Positions 1 through 6,223 of a DNA stretch of 29,253 nucleotides are shown here, piece by piece (the stretch's first letter is position 1; every line of letters starts with the position of its first letter). Source of the DNA: VRUE01 sp035693025. GTDB taxonomy: Bacteria > Actinomycetota > Thermoleophilia > Solirubrobacterales > 70-9. Both the position numbers and the translations under genes were made by a program. The notes below the pieces were generated by a model that searched no databases, was not told the origin of the DNA, and saw nothing but the letters and a program-made list of their open reading frames with translations. The stretch is taken from contig DASSHI010000046.1 in NCBI GenBank assembly GCA_035693025.1, positions 1 to 29,253 on the forward strand, written 5' to 3'.

Positions 1-19
1 TGCCGCTGGCGGCGGCTAT

Positions 20-823
20 GTGAGGACGACGGCGGACAGAGCCTTCCTGCCTGCGAAGAACCTGTTCGAGCAGGTCGGGACGATGATGATCCTGACCGGC
101 AAGACGCTGATCGCGATCGTGCGACCTCCCTATCCGTACGGGGGCGAGTTCATCGGTCAGTTCCTCTTCGCGCTGCAGCTGTGCTGGTTCCCGCTGATGA
201 TCTCGACGATCGCGTTCGGGTTCGGCGCGCCCGGCCTGCAGGCAGCCAACTTCCTCAGCCTCTTCGGCGCTCTCGACCGCCTCGGCGGCTTCTTCATCCT
301 CGCGAGCGTGCGCGAGTTCGCGCCGTTCGTGACCGCGGTGGTCGTGGCCGGCGTCGCCGGGACGGCGATCACCGCCGACCTCGGCGCCCGCAAGATCCGC
401 GAGGAGCTCGACGCCCTGCAGGTGCTCGGCGTCGACCCGATCAAGAACCTGGTCGTGCCGCGCTTCCTCGCGTTGATCGTGATCACCGGCCTGCTCGACG
501 TCTTCGCGATCGTCTTCGGGCTCAGCGCCGGGATCGCCGCCGAGCTGATCTACGGCCAGCCGCTGGGCGGTTTCTTCGCCACCCTCTTCACCAACGCCCT
601 GACGACCGACGTCTGGGGCTCGGTGCTGATGTGCTCGCTGTTCGGCGGCATCATCGCCGTCGTCTGCTGCTACAAGGGGATGACCGCGTCCGGCGGTGCA
701 GCCGGGGTCGGCCGCGCGGTCAACCAGGCGGTGGTGATCTCCTTCATGGGGGTCTTCGCCTTCCTCTACGTGTTCACCGCCGTGCTCTTGGCGAGCAACC
801 CGGAACTGCAGTCGATCCGGTGA
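20..823 (+). CDS. MlaE/YrbE-family ABC transporter permease (first of pair)
   Basis: Integral membrane permease (267 aa) of an Mce/Mla-type lipid ABC importer, expected to move lipids or sterols across the cell envelope with a partner ATPase and Mce proteins. The family signature is visible around residues 125-150: an acidic EELDAL coupling segment followed by QVLGVDPIKNLVVPR, between hydrophobic segments. Length is normal for the family. The start is GTG at 20, overlapping a TGA at 21-23 that could end an upstream gene, so the operon probably begins to the left; an ATPase there would be usual but only about 20 bases are visible. The second permease follows after 10 nt. Family assignment is firm; the substrate is unknown. 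Confidence 0.9.
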   Translation: MRTTADRAFLPAKNLFEQVGTMMILTGKTLIAIVRPPYPYGGEFIGQFLFALQLCWFPLMISTIAFGFGAPGLQAANFLSLFGALDRLGGFFILASVREFAPFVTAVVVAGVAGTAITADLGARKIREELDALQVLGVDPIKNLVVPRFLALIVITGLLDVFAIVFGLSAGIAAELIYGQPLGGFFATLFTNALTTDVWGSVLMCSLFGGIIAVVCCYKGMTASGGAAGVGRAVNQAVVISFMGVFAFLYVFTAVLLASNPELQSIR

Positions 824-833
824 GGCGCCCGCG

Positions 834-1631
834 GTGATCGGCTGGCTCGACGTGCCTCGCGGCTGGCTCGACTCCTTCGGCGAGGTCGCCCGTTTCGGCG
901 CCCGGGTCGCCGGCCTCGTCTACTCCGGCCGGGTCGGGCGCTACTTCGGCGAGAGCATCCGCCAGGGGGGGATCCTGATCCTCGGCTCGGCGGTCGTCAT
1001 CTGGATCTTCGTCTTCATCCTCGGCCTGCAGTGCGGGGTGATCGGCGCCTACTTCAACCGCTCGGTCGGCGCCCCGTCATACGCCGGCCTCTTCTCCGCC
1101 TACTGCGACCTGCGCGAGGCGCTGCCCTACGCCTTCGGCTACATCCTCTCCGCCAAGGTGGGAACGGGGATCGTCGCCGAGCTCGGCGCGATGCGGATCT
1201 CCGACGAGATCGACGCGCTCGAGGTGATGGGGATCCAACCCGTCACCTTCCTCGCCGCGACCCGCCTGCTCGGCGCCTGGATGGCGCTGCCCTTCATCTA
1301 CCTGGTCGGCATCGGCGTCATGTACTTCGCCAGCTACATCGCCGTCGTCGACCAGATCGGCGACGTCTCCTCGGGCGGCTACCTGCTGATCTTCTGGATG
1401 TTCCAGGACCCGCTCGACCTGATCTTCAGCCTGACCAAGGGAATGGTGATGGCTACGGCGATCGTGGTCGTCGGCTGCTACTACGGCTACACGGCGTCGG
1501 GCGGGCCGGTGGGGGTGGGGACCGCGACGGCGCAGTCGATGGTCGTCAACATCATCCTTGTCCACATCATCGGCATGCTCGGCACCGTCATATTCTGGGG
1601 TCCGAGCCCACGCGCGCCGATCGGCGGCTGA
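834..1631 (+). CDS. MlaE/YrbE-family ABC transporter permease (second of pair)
   Basis: Second permease (265 aa) of the same importer, probably forming a heterodimer with the preceding gene, as YrbE-A/YrbE-B pairs do in actinobacteria. It has the family motif ISDEIDALEVMGIQPV near residues 122-137 and about five hydrophobic segments. The start is GTG at 834, 10 nt after the first permease stops. In mycobacterial mce operons the mce genes follow directly; here the next gene is a convergent GST-like gene, so the Mce substrate-binding proteins must lie upstream or elsewhere. Stop at 1629-1631, only 9 nt from the end of the convergent gene. Confidence 0.9.
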   Translation: MIGWLDVPRGWLDSFGEVARFGARVAGLVYSGRVGRYFGESIRQGGILILGSAVVIWIFVFILGLQCGVIGAYFNRSVGAPSYAGLFSAYCDLREALPYAFGYILSAKVGTGIVAELGAMRISDEIDALEVMGIQPVTFLAATRLLGAWMALPFIYLVGIGVMYFASYIAVVDQIGDVSSGGYLLIFWMFQDPLDLIFSLTKGMVMATAIVVVGCYYGYTASGGPVGVGTATAQSMVVNIILVHIIGMLGTVIFWGPSPRAPIGG

Positions 1632-1640
1632 TGCTCCCGG

Positions 1641-2426
1641 TCAAGCGGTGGCGGCGGTTCTCGCCGGCTTGCGGTGGCGACGGAACATGTCGGCGACCCA
1701 CTTGAAGCCGCGGCGCTCGCGCAGCGGCGCGCGGAAGCGCTCGAATGGCTCCGGCATCGGCTGGTCGGCGGGCAGCGGCGCGCCCTCCGGAGCGACCAGC
1801 GGATAGAACAGGGAGGCGGCCGTGAGGTCGGCCACCGAGAAGGCGTCGCCCACGAGGTACTCGCCGCCGGATGCCTCGAGCTCCCGGTCGAGCCGGTCGA
1901 GGGCGGCGAGCACCTTGGCGCGCGAGCGCTCGGCCAGCTCGGCGTCGCGGGCCTTGAAGCGCAGGCCGGTGAAGAGCCGGCCGTAGGCGACGGCGCCGGC
2001 GCTGATGCGGGCGAAGGGCGACGCTTCGGTGTGCTTCACCACCGAGGCGAAGCTGTCCCGGTCGTTGCCCAGCTCGTACCAGACGAGCTGGCGGATCGCC
2101 GGTCCGAGCTCCTCGTCGAAGTAGTCCTCGAGCTCGAGCGCGCGCCGGCGCAGGGCGAGGTCGGAGGGGTAGAGCGGCGGATCGGGGTAGCGCTCCTCCA
2201 GCGCGGCGATGATCGCCGTCGAGTCGCCGACGTTGCGCCCGTCGAGGCGCAGGACCGGCAACGTGTATTGGGCGCCGCGGGTGAGCCAGAGGGCGATCGG
2301 AATGTGCGTGCCCGGCAGCGGCGAGCGGCGGCGGTGCTCGACCTTCTTCCAGGCGAACGCCCAGCGCGCCTTCTCGCTGTAGTGCGAGACCGGGATCTGC
2401 CAGAGGGTGTGCGGTATGTCACTCAT
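1641..2426 (-). CDS. glutathione S-transferase-like protein
   Basis: Cytosolic 261-aa protein with a GST layout: an N-terminal thioredoxin-fold domain (about residues 1-85, with PVSHYSEKARW where the catalytic Ser/Tyr lies, YTLPVLR with the cis-Pro and GDSTAI as the glutathione-binding loop), then an alpha-helical C-terminal domain with the VGDAFSVADLTAASL motif (about 190-205). Because many actinobacteria use mycothiol rather than glutathione, the thiol substrate is uncertain. Start ATG at 2426. It is divergent from the pterin dehydratase gene, with only 36 bp between the two starts, so their promoters must overlap; TATGCT on the minus strand (2456-2451) could be its -10. GST-fold assignment is good, reaction unknown. 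Confidence 0.82.
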   Translation of the reverse strand: MSDIPHTLWQIPVSHYSEKARWAFAWKKVEHRRRSPLPGTHIPIALWLTRGAQYTLPVLRLDGRNVGDSTAIIAALEERYPDPPLYPSDLALRRRALELEDYFDEELGPAIRQLVWYELGNDRDSFASVVKHTEASPFARISAGAVAYGRLFTGLRFKARDAELAERSRAKVLAALDRLDRELEASGGEYLVGDAFSVADLTAASLFYPLVAPEGAPLPADQPMPEPFERFRAPLRERRGFKWVADMFRRHRKPARTAATA

Positions 2427-2462
2427 GGTTTGAACGATCCGATTTGTGGAAGCATAGGAGCG

Positions 2463-2741
2463 ATGGCTCCTCTGGGCGATTCCGAAATCGAAGCGAGACT
2501 AACGGAGCATCCTGGCTGGGAGCGCGACGGCTCCACGATCCGCAAGAGCTTCGAGCGGGGCGACTTCGTCGGTTCGGTCAACTTCGTCCGCAGCCTGGTC
2601 GAGCCGGCCGAGGAGATGAGCCACCACCCCGACCTGGAGATCTCCTGGGACACCGTGACGGTGTCGCTCTCGACCCACTCCGACGGCGGCGTCACCGCCG
2701 CCGATTTCGAGCTGGCAGCAAAGATCGACGCGCTGGCCTGA
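2463..2741 (+). CDS. phhB: 4a-hydroxytetrahydrobiopterin dehydratase (PCD)
   Basis: 92-aa cytosolic enzyme that dehydrates 4a-hydroxytetrahydropterin, recycling the cofactor after aromatic hydroxylation; small PCD proteins can also moonlight. The family motif is complete: SHHP (residues 53-56), a spacer with DTVTVSLSTH and the third His at 72, then GGVTAADFELA. Length is close to the family norm of about 95-105 aa. The start is ATG 2463, chosen because GGAG lies just upstream (2457-2460) and the protein then begins at the usual place; the reading frame stays open much further upstream, antisense to the GST gene, which is not coding. Followed by a strong inverted repeat. Confidence 0.9.
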   Translation: MAPLGDSEIEARLTEHPGWERDGSTIRKSFERGDFVGSVNFVRSLVEPAEEMSHHPDLEISWDTVTVSLSTHSDGGVTAADFELAAKIDALA

Positions 2742-2752
2742 GGGCACCCCGT

Positions 2753-2797
2753 CGCCGTAGAGGTTTGATTCGCATAGCGGTTCAAACCTCTACGGCG
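2753..2797. repeat. 16-bp perfect inverted repeat (hairpin)
   Basis: Arms CGCCGTAGAGGTTTGA (2753-2768) and its exact complement (2782-2797) surround a 13-nt loop. It begins 12 nt after the stop of the pterin dehydratase gene and ends 30 nt before the ArfB start. There is no T-run on either side, so it is an unusual intrinsic terminator; transcript-end stabilisation, a bidirectional terminator or a protein-binding palindrome are all possible. Confidence 0.8.
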
Positions 2798-2815
2798 CTG
2801 GTGGGGGGTGGTGGA

Positions 2816-2821
2816 TACCGT
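2816..2821 (+). promoter_or_regulatory. candidate -10 box for arfB, leaderless arrangement
   Basis: TACCGT fits the TANNNT -10 consensus and sits 6 nt before the ATG at 2828. Transcription would begin at or next to the start codon, giving a leaderless mRNA. No Shine-Dalgarno sequence is visible. Weak on its own; supported by the same spacing at other genes in the window. Confidence 0.4.
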
Positions 2822-2827
2822 AGGCAA

Positions 2828-3244
2828 ATGGCCGACGGACTGAGAATCGACGAGCGTTTATCGATCCCGATGGGGGAGATCGAGCTGCGTACCAGTCGCT
2901 CCTCCGGGCCGGGCGGGCAGCATGCGAACGTCACCGCGTCGCGGGTCGAAGCGGTCTTCGACGTGGGGGCGTCGGCGGCGCTGGACGATTCGCAACGGGC
3001 GAGGCTGCTGGAGCGGCTCGGGCCTGCCGTCACGGCGGTCGCACAGGACGCGCGCAGCCAGGCCCGCAACCGCGAGCTGGCGCTGGAGCGGTTGGCGGAG
3101 AAGATCGCGGCGGCCCTGGTGGTGCCGAGGCGGCGGCGCCCGACCAAGCCCAGCCGGGCGGCCCGCCGGCGTCGCCTCGAGCGCAAGCGTCAGGCCGGGG
3201 AGCGCAAGCGAGCGCGACGCCGGCCGTCGCCGGAGGGCGACTGA
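2828..3244 (+). CDS. arfB: ArfB/YaeJ-like peptidyl-tRNA hydrolase (ribosome rescue)
   Basis: 138-aa GGQ-domain protein that hydrolyses peptidyl-tRNA on stalled ribosomes. The motif SSGPGGQHANVTASRVE places GGQ at residues 29-31, near the N-terminus, as in ArfB (release factors have it in the middle of a far longer protein). The last 35-40 residues are very rich in Arg and Lys (RRRRPTKPSRAARRRRLERK and onward), the tail that in ArfB enters the empty mRNA channel. Start ATG 2828; an alternative ORF start further upstream would run through the 2753-2797 hairpin. A small gene follows after 16 nt, probably co-transcribed. Confidence 0.9.
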   Translation: MADGLRIDERLSIPMGEIELRTSRSSGPGGQHANVTASRVEAVFDVGASAALDDSQRARLLERLGPAVTAVAQDARSQARNRELALERLAEKIAAALVVPRRRRPTKPSRAARRRRLERKRQAGERKRARRRPSPEGD

Positions 3245-3260
3245 TTGGCAGACTGAGGCG

Positions 3261-3608
3261 ATGGCGAAGCGCAAGCAGAAGCGGCCGCGCCAGAAGGCCC
3301 CGACGGCCGATTACAAAGACGACGAGGGCAACGTGCTCACTTTGCGCGAGTCGCTGAGCGGTGGAACCGTCGCAAAGCTCGGCGAGGGCCCGGCGACCGC
3401 GGCGACCTCGCAGGACGACGCCTGGCGCCGCCGGCAGGAGCTGCTCTTCGAGCGGCTCGCGGTGCGCTGGGAGATCGCCGGCCTGCCGCTCGACGACCAG
3501 AAGATGCTGCTCGGGCGCTATCGCATGGCCGACGCTGCGACCCAGGAATGGGTCCGCCGCACGATCGACGAGCACATTCGGCGTTTCATCCCCGAGCTTG
3601 CGGAGTAG
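3261..3608 (+). CDS. small conserved-looking protein of unknown function
   Basis: 115 aa, family not recognised. The N-terminus is basic (MAKRKQKRPRQK), followed by a short acidic stretch (DYKDDEGN), a flexible middle, and a probably helical C-terminal half rich in Arg, Glu, Leu and Trp (residues 55-115). No signal peptide, membrane segment or cysteine is present, so it is probably cytosolic. Codon use matches the neighbours. It lies 16 nt after arfB; start ATG 3261 is preceded by GACTGAGGCG and no good ribosome binding site. A ribosome- or nucleic-acid-associated role would fit the basic tail and the arfB neighbour, but this is a guess. Confidence 0.7.
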   Translation: MAKRKQKRPRQKAPTADYKDDEGNVLTLRESLSGGTVAKLGEGPATAATSQDDAWRRRQELLFERLAVRWEIAGLPLDDQKMLLGRYRMADAATQEWVRRTIDEHIRRFIPELAE

Positions 3609-3637
3609 AGTCGGAGCGACCCGACGAAAGGAACGCC

Positions 3638-4015
3638 ATGCTTGCCGACGCCAACGCCACCAGCGGATTCGCGGTGCCCGACACGGACGAGGCCAAGCGC
3701 TTCTACGGCGACACCCTCGGCCTCGAGGTCGCGGTGATGGACGAGGAGAACGGGGTCATGGCGCTGAAGCTCAAAGGCGGCAACGTCCTCGTTTACCGCA
3801 AACCGGACTTCCAGCCGGCGACCTACACCATCCTCAACTTCGAGGTTGACGACATCGACTCCGCGGTCGACGGGCTGACGGAGCGTGGAGTGAGCTTCGA
3901 GCGCTACGACGACTTCGAGCAGGACGAGAAGGGCGTCATGCACGGCCCCGGTCCCCACATCGCCTGGTTCAAGGACCCCGCCGGCAACATCCTCTCGGTC
4001 CTCCAGCAGCCCTGA
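3638..4015 (+). CDS. VOC-superfamily (glyoxalase/bleomycin-resistance fold) protein
   Basis: 125-aa single-domain protein with paired beta-alpha-beta-beta-beta units of the vicinal oxygen chelate fold: FAVPDTDEAKRFYGDTLGLE at the N-terminus (residues 11-30), FEVDDIDSAVDGLTERGV in the second half, and the terminal GPHIAWFKDPAGNILSVLQ. Members include glyoxalase I, dioxygenases and resistance proteins; substrate cannot be assigned here. The start is ATG 3638 because GAAAGGA at 3626-3632 is a good ribosome binding site and it opens the fold correctly; the frame is open 90 nt further upstream. It is the last gene before the tRNA-derived repeat at 4045. Confidence 0.85.
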   Translation: MLADANATSGFAVPDTDEAKRFYGDTLGLEVAVMDEENGVMALKLKGGNVLVYRKPDFQPATYTILNFEVDDIDSAVDGLTERGVSFERYDDFEQDEKGVMHGPGPHIAWFKDPAGNILSVLQQP

Positions 4016-4044
4016 TCCGAGCACGGGACCGCGGCGGACGGGCG

Positions 4045-4071
4045 ATGGGCGCGGCTGGGTTCGAACCAGCG
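4045..4071 (-). repeat. partial tRNA-Val copy, distal att-like direct repeat
   Basis: This 27-bp stretch is identical to 5977-6003, the 3' part of the tRNA-Val gene (T-arm, 3' acceptor strand, discriminator base). No rest of a tRNA follows: beyond 4071 the sequence departs completely. It is what a tRNA-targeting integrase leaves at the far end of an integrated element. Confidence 0.88.
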
Positions 4072-4158
4072 GCTTGCCGCGCGGCCACAGCGGCCTCGGT
4101 CGCCCTTTTTCTCGCCCGCAGTTCTTCGCGTCGACGAGGTGCAGTCATCTGCTCTTGG

Positions 4159-4164
4159 TAGCGT
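4159..4164 (+). promoter_or_regulatory. candidate -10 box of the island operon
   Basis: TAGCGT matches TANNNT and would place the transcription start near 4171, just ahead of the two candidate start codons (4172 and 4184). The 112 bp from the tRNA fragment to the gene also include a T5 run at 4106-4110 after GC-rich sequence, which may end transcription of the upstream VOC gene. Confidence 0.35.
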
Positions 4165-4183
4165 CGTAGTCATGGAGTTGACG

Positions 4184-4861
4184 ATGAAAAACGATGAGGC
4201 GATCGTCGCCCGCCATCACCCTGTCGGGGCTTCGACGGGATACATGTATGACTTGCGAGGCGACTGGAGAGCGCAGGTGAAACAGGCCTGGGGTGTCTCC
4301 TCCTTTGCGATCGAGCTCTCAGCCCTCTCCGAGGACGAGCTGCCCTCTCTCGCCGACTTCCTCGGCGAAACGAGGAGCCTGCCCTTCCGCTACATCAGCG
4401 TCCACGGTCCATCCAAGGGCCGGGCGATGGATGAGGAGCAGCTGGTCGCGGCGCTGGCGCAACTCGCCGTTTATGCCGACGCCTTTGTCATGCATCCCGA
4501 CACGATTGAGGACTTCTCTGCCTTTCGGTCCCTGGGCAGCAAGTTGCTGCTCGAGAACATGGATGCCCGCAAGGGCTGGGGGCGAACGCGGGAAGAGCTC
4601 GAGCTGGCCTTCGCCGAGCTGCCTGATGCGAGCTTCTGCTTCGACATCGCCCACGCCTGGTCTATCGATCCCGAGATGTCGGTGGCGGGGGAACTTCTCG
4701 ACGCTTTTCGAGGACGGCTGCGCCACGTTCACCTCAGCTCACTCTCCGATGATCTGCGCCACGTCTCGCTCACCGTCGAACATGAAGAGCTCTTTCGTCC
4801 ATTGCTACGGCGCTGTCTGGACGTCCCATGGATATTCGAGGCGCAGCCGAGCGCGGCATGA
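4184..4861 (+). CDS. TIM-barrel protein, sugar isomerase/AP endonuclease 2-like
   Basis: 225-aa protein resembling the xylose isomerase-like TIM-barrel superfamily. Polar residues occur at the ends of successive beta-strands in the order expected for metal binding: VHGP, MHPD, LLLENMD, CFDIAHAW, HVHLSS and, at the end, IFEAQP. His, Glu and Asp here usually hold two or three divalent metals. Members include sugar epimerases, endonuclease IV and peptide-modifying enzymes, so the reaction is open. Start ATG 4184 is chosen because GGAG lies 6 nt upstream (4174-4177); ATG 4172 in the same frame is the alternative. It is followed after 8 nt by the nucleotidyltransferase gene, so the two form an operon inside the tRNA-Val island. 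Somewhat lower GC than the flanks. Confidence 0.75.
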   Translation: MKNDEAIVARHHPVGASTGYMYDLRGDWRAQVKQAWGVSSFAIELSALSEDELPSLADFLGETRSLPFRYISVHGPSKGRAMDEEQLVAALAQLAVYADAFVMHPDTIEDFSAFRSLGSKLLLENMDARKGWGRTREELELAFAELPDASFCFDIAHAWSIDPEMSVAGELLDAFRGRLRHVHLSSLSDDLRHVSLTVEHEELFRPLLRRCLDVPWIFEAQPSAA

Positions 4862-4869
4862 TCTAGGAC

Positions 4870-5865
4870 ATGGCGCCAGCCGGCAGCAGCCCGCTCGGAG
4901 ATCTAGCCGCGGCTGCCGGCAGGGATTTTCCGAACCTCTTCGAGGCTCGGAAGCGGACCGAGGCCGGGCTCCTCGATCGGCGCTCTGAGCTGGAGGCACT
5001 CCCCCACAGCGCTGAGACCTCAATCGTCTTGATGGGGTCTTGGGGCAGGGCGGAGGTGACGAGCGAGAGCGACGATGACTTCATGATCCTTCGCCATGGC
5101 GCCGAGGGATCCGATGTCAAGCCCATGGTCGAGGATGTCAACCAGGTCCTTGACCAGGACCCGAGTGAGGACGGCCCCTTTGCCGCTCCCGTCTACAGCG
5201 ACAACCTGGTCGAGAAGATCGGCCTCGACCCCGACGACAACACGAATCTGACCCGGCGCATGCTCTTCCTCTTGGAGTCGGTTCCGGTGACGGGCGACGC
5301 CACCTACGAGACGGTCTTCGACGAAGTCCTCAGCCGCTACTTCGACAAATCGGTGAAGCCCTATCGGCCGCCGCGCTTCCTCCTCAACGACGTGGTTCGT
5401 TACTGGCGCACGATCTGTGTCGACTTCGCCGGTAAGGAGCGAAAAAGCTCGGAGAAGTGGGGGCTGCGAAATGCCAAGCTGCGGGCATCGCGAAAGGTTC
5501 TTTTTGCCTGTGGATTCTTGCCCGTGCTCGAATGCTTTCGCTTTGACCTCGGTGAGATGAGGGAGTTCTTGGAGGAGCAGCTTGCGATGCCACCGGTCGA
5601 TGTGATCGCCCAGGCCCTTCTGCAAAACGGGGCAATTGACGCCGGCAGCCGCAGCCTCGGCGCCTACGACGAATTCATCGGCCGCATGAACGAACCTGAG
5701 TTTCGGGGTGCGTTAAAGAAAGTCAATCGCGACAATTGCGATAGCTCAGAGGCTTTCTCTGAAGTGAGGAGGATCGGCGAAGAGCTGGAGGACGGGCTGC
5801 TGGCACTGCTCTATGAGGCTCCGGGCGAGCTGCCGAGAGTAGTGCGGGACTACGCCATCTTCTAG
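4870..5865 (+). CDS. nucleotidyltransferase-fold protein (Pol beta superfamily)
   Basis: 331-aa cytosolic protein. Residues 54-74 (LMGSWGRAEVTSESDDDFMIL) form the nucleotidyltransferase signature: GS followed by D-x-D (D68 and D70), as in minimal nucleotidyltransferases, kanamycin nucleotidyltransferase and GlnD-like enzymes. The third acidic residue could not be placed. The remaining 250 residues look mostly helical and carry several Arg/Lys-rich segments (for example RYWRTICVDF and KLRASRKVLF, about 180-220), perhaps a substrate-binding domain. It could modify a protein, tRNA or small molecule with a nucleotide, or be a toxin of the MNT type, but no HEPN partner is present. The start ATG 4870 is 8 nt after the TIM-barrel stop, so translation is probably coupled. 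Confidence 0.72.
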   Translation: MAPAGSSPLGDLAAAAGRDFPNLFEARKRTEAGLLDRRSELEALPHSAETSIVLMGSWGRAEVTSESDDDFMILRHGAEGSDVKPMVEDVNQVLDQDPSEDGPFAAPVYSDNLVEKIGLDPDDNTNLTRRMLFLLESVPVTGDATYETVFDEVLSRYFDKSVKPYRPPRFLLNDVVRYWRTICVDFAGKERKSSEKWGLRNAKLRASRKVLFACGFLPVLECFRFDLGEMREFLEEQLAMPPVDVIAQALLQNGAIDAGSRSLGAYDEFIGRMNEPEFRGALKKVNRDNCDSSEAFSEVRRIGEELEDGLLALLYEAPGELPRVVRDYAIF

Positions 5866-5897
5866 GCCATCGAGGGTGGTTTCGAACTCTGGAGCTC

Positions 5898-5926
5898 CCT
5901 TCGCGGTTGTGGCCACGAAGCGAAGG
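5898..5926 (+). terminator. weak hairpin after the island operon
   Basis: CCTTCGC (5898-5904) and GCGAAGG (5920-5926) can pair with a 15-nt loop, 32 nt after the nucleotidyltransferase stop. No T-run follows, so termination is only suggested. The rest of 5866-5976 shows no gene. Confidence 0.3.
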
Positions 5927-5976
5927 TCCTTACTGGGGCTCCCAATGCATTTTGGCTCTGCCCCAAAGGGTTCGGC

Positions 5977-6003
5977 ATGGGCGCGGCTGGGTTCGAACCA
6001 GCG
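5977..6003 (-). repeat. tRNA-proximal att-like direct repeat
   Basis: Identical over 27 bp to 4045-4071. Here it forms the 3' end of the intact tRNA-Val gene. The distance between the copies is 1932 bp. Confidence 0.88.
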
Positions 6004-6049
6004 ACCTCTCGCGTGTGAGGCGAGCGCTCTCCCACTGAGCTACGCGCCC
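5978..6049 (-). tRNA. tRNA-Val (anticodon CAC)
   Basis: 72-nt cloverleaf on the minus strand: acceptor GGGCGCG pairs with CGCGCCC, the D-arm is GCTC/GAGC, the anticodon stem CTCGC/GCGAG encloses loop CTCACAC (anticodon CAC), the variable loop is AGGTC, the T-arm GCTGG/CCAGC holds TTCGAAC, and the discriminator is A. CCA is not encoded. Its 3' 26 nt lie inside the direct repeat shared with 4045-4071. Confidence 0.95.
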
Positions 6050-6061
6050 GGGAGGGGGCGG

Positions 6062-6067
6062 ATATTA
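6062..6067 (-). promoter_or_regulatory. candidate -10 box for tRNA-Val
   Basis: TAATAT on the minus strand lies 12 nt before the tRNA 5' end. No convincing -35 hexamer is visible. The rest of 6050-6223 is the upstream region of the secreted-protein gene, without another gene. Confidence 0.5.
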
Positions 6068-6223
6068 CGCGGACGGATGCGCGACGTGGACGGGCGCGTT
6101 CTGGACCGCTGGTCTAGGGACGGCGCGAACATGCGTCCAGAATTTGCCGATTGAACATCCTGTACCGAACTTGAGGGAAGTACCTCCAGATGATGTCCCT
6201 TTGTCTCCAGAGAGGAGCTGCGG

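Larger units (their letters stand above)
4045..6003. mobile_element. small tRNA-Val-associated genomic island
   Basis: The segment between the two 27-bp tRNA repeats (4045-4071 and 5977-6003) holds only a two-gene operon. Insertion at a tRNA 3' end with an intact tRNA on one side and a truncated copy on the other is the standard product of site-specific tyrosine recombinases. No integrase or excisionase is present, so the element is either a remnant or is moved in trans. By eye its genes are less G/C-rich at third positions than the flanks. A simple duplication of the tRNA end without insertion cannot be fully excluded. Confidence 0.7.

Noticed and set aside
5880..5905. Sequence GGTTTCGAACTC resembling a second tRNA T-arm
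   Set aside because: The flanks cannot pair as a T-stem and no acceptor or anticodon stem lies beside it; it does not match the 27-bp repeat either.
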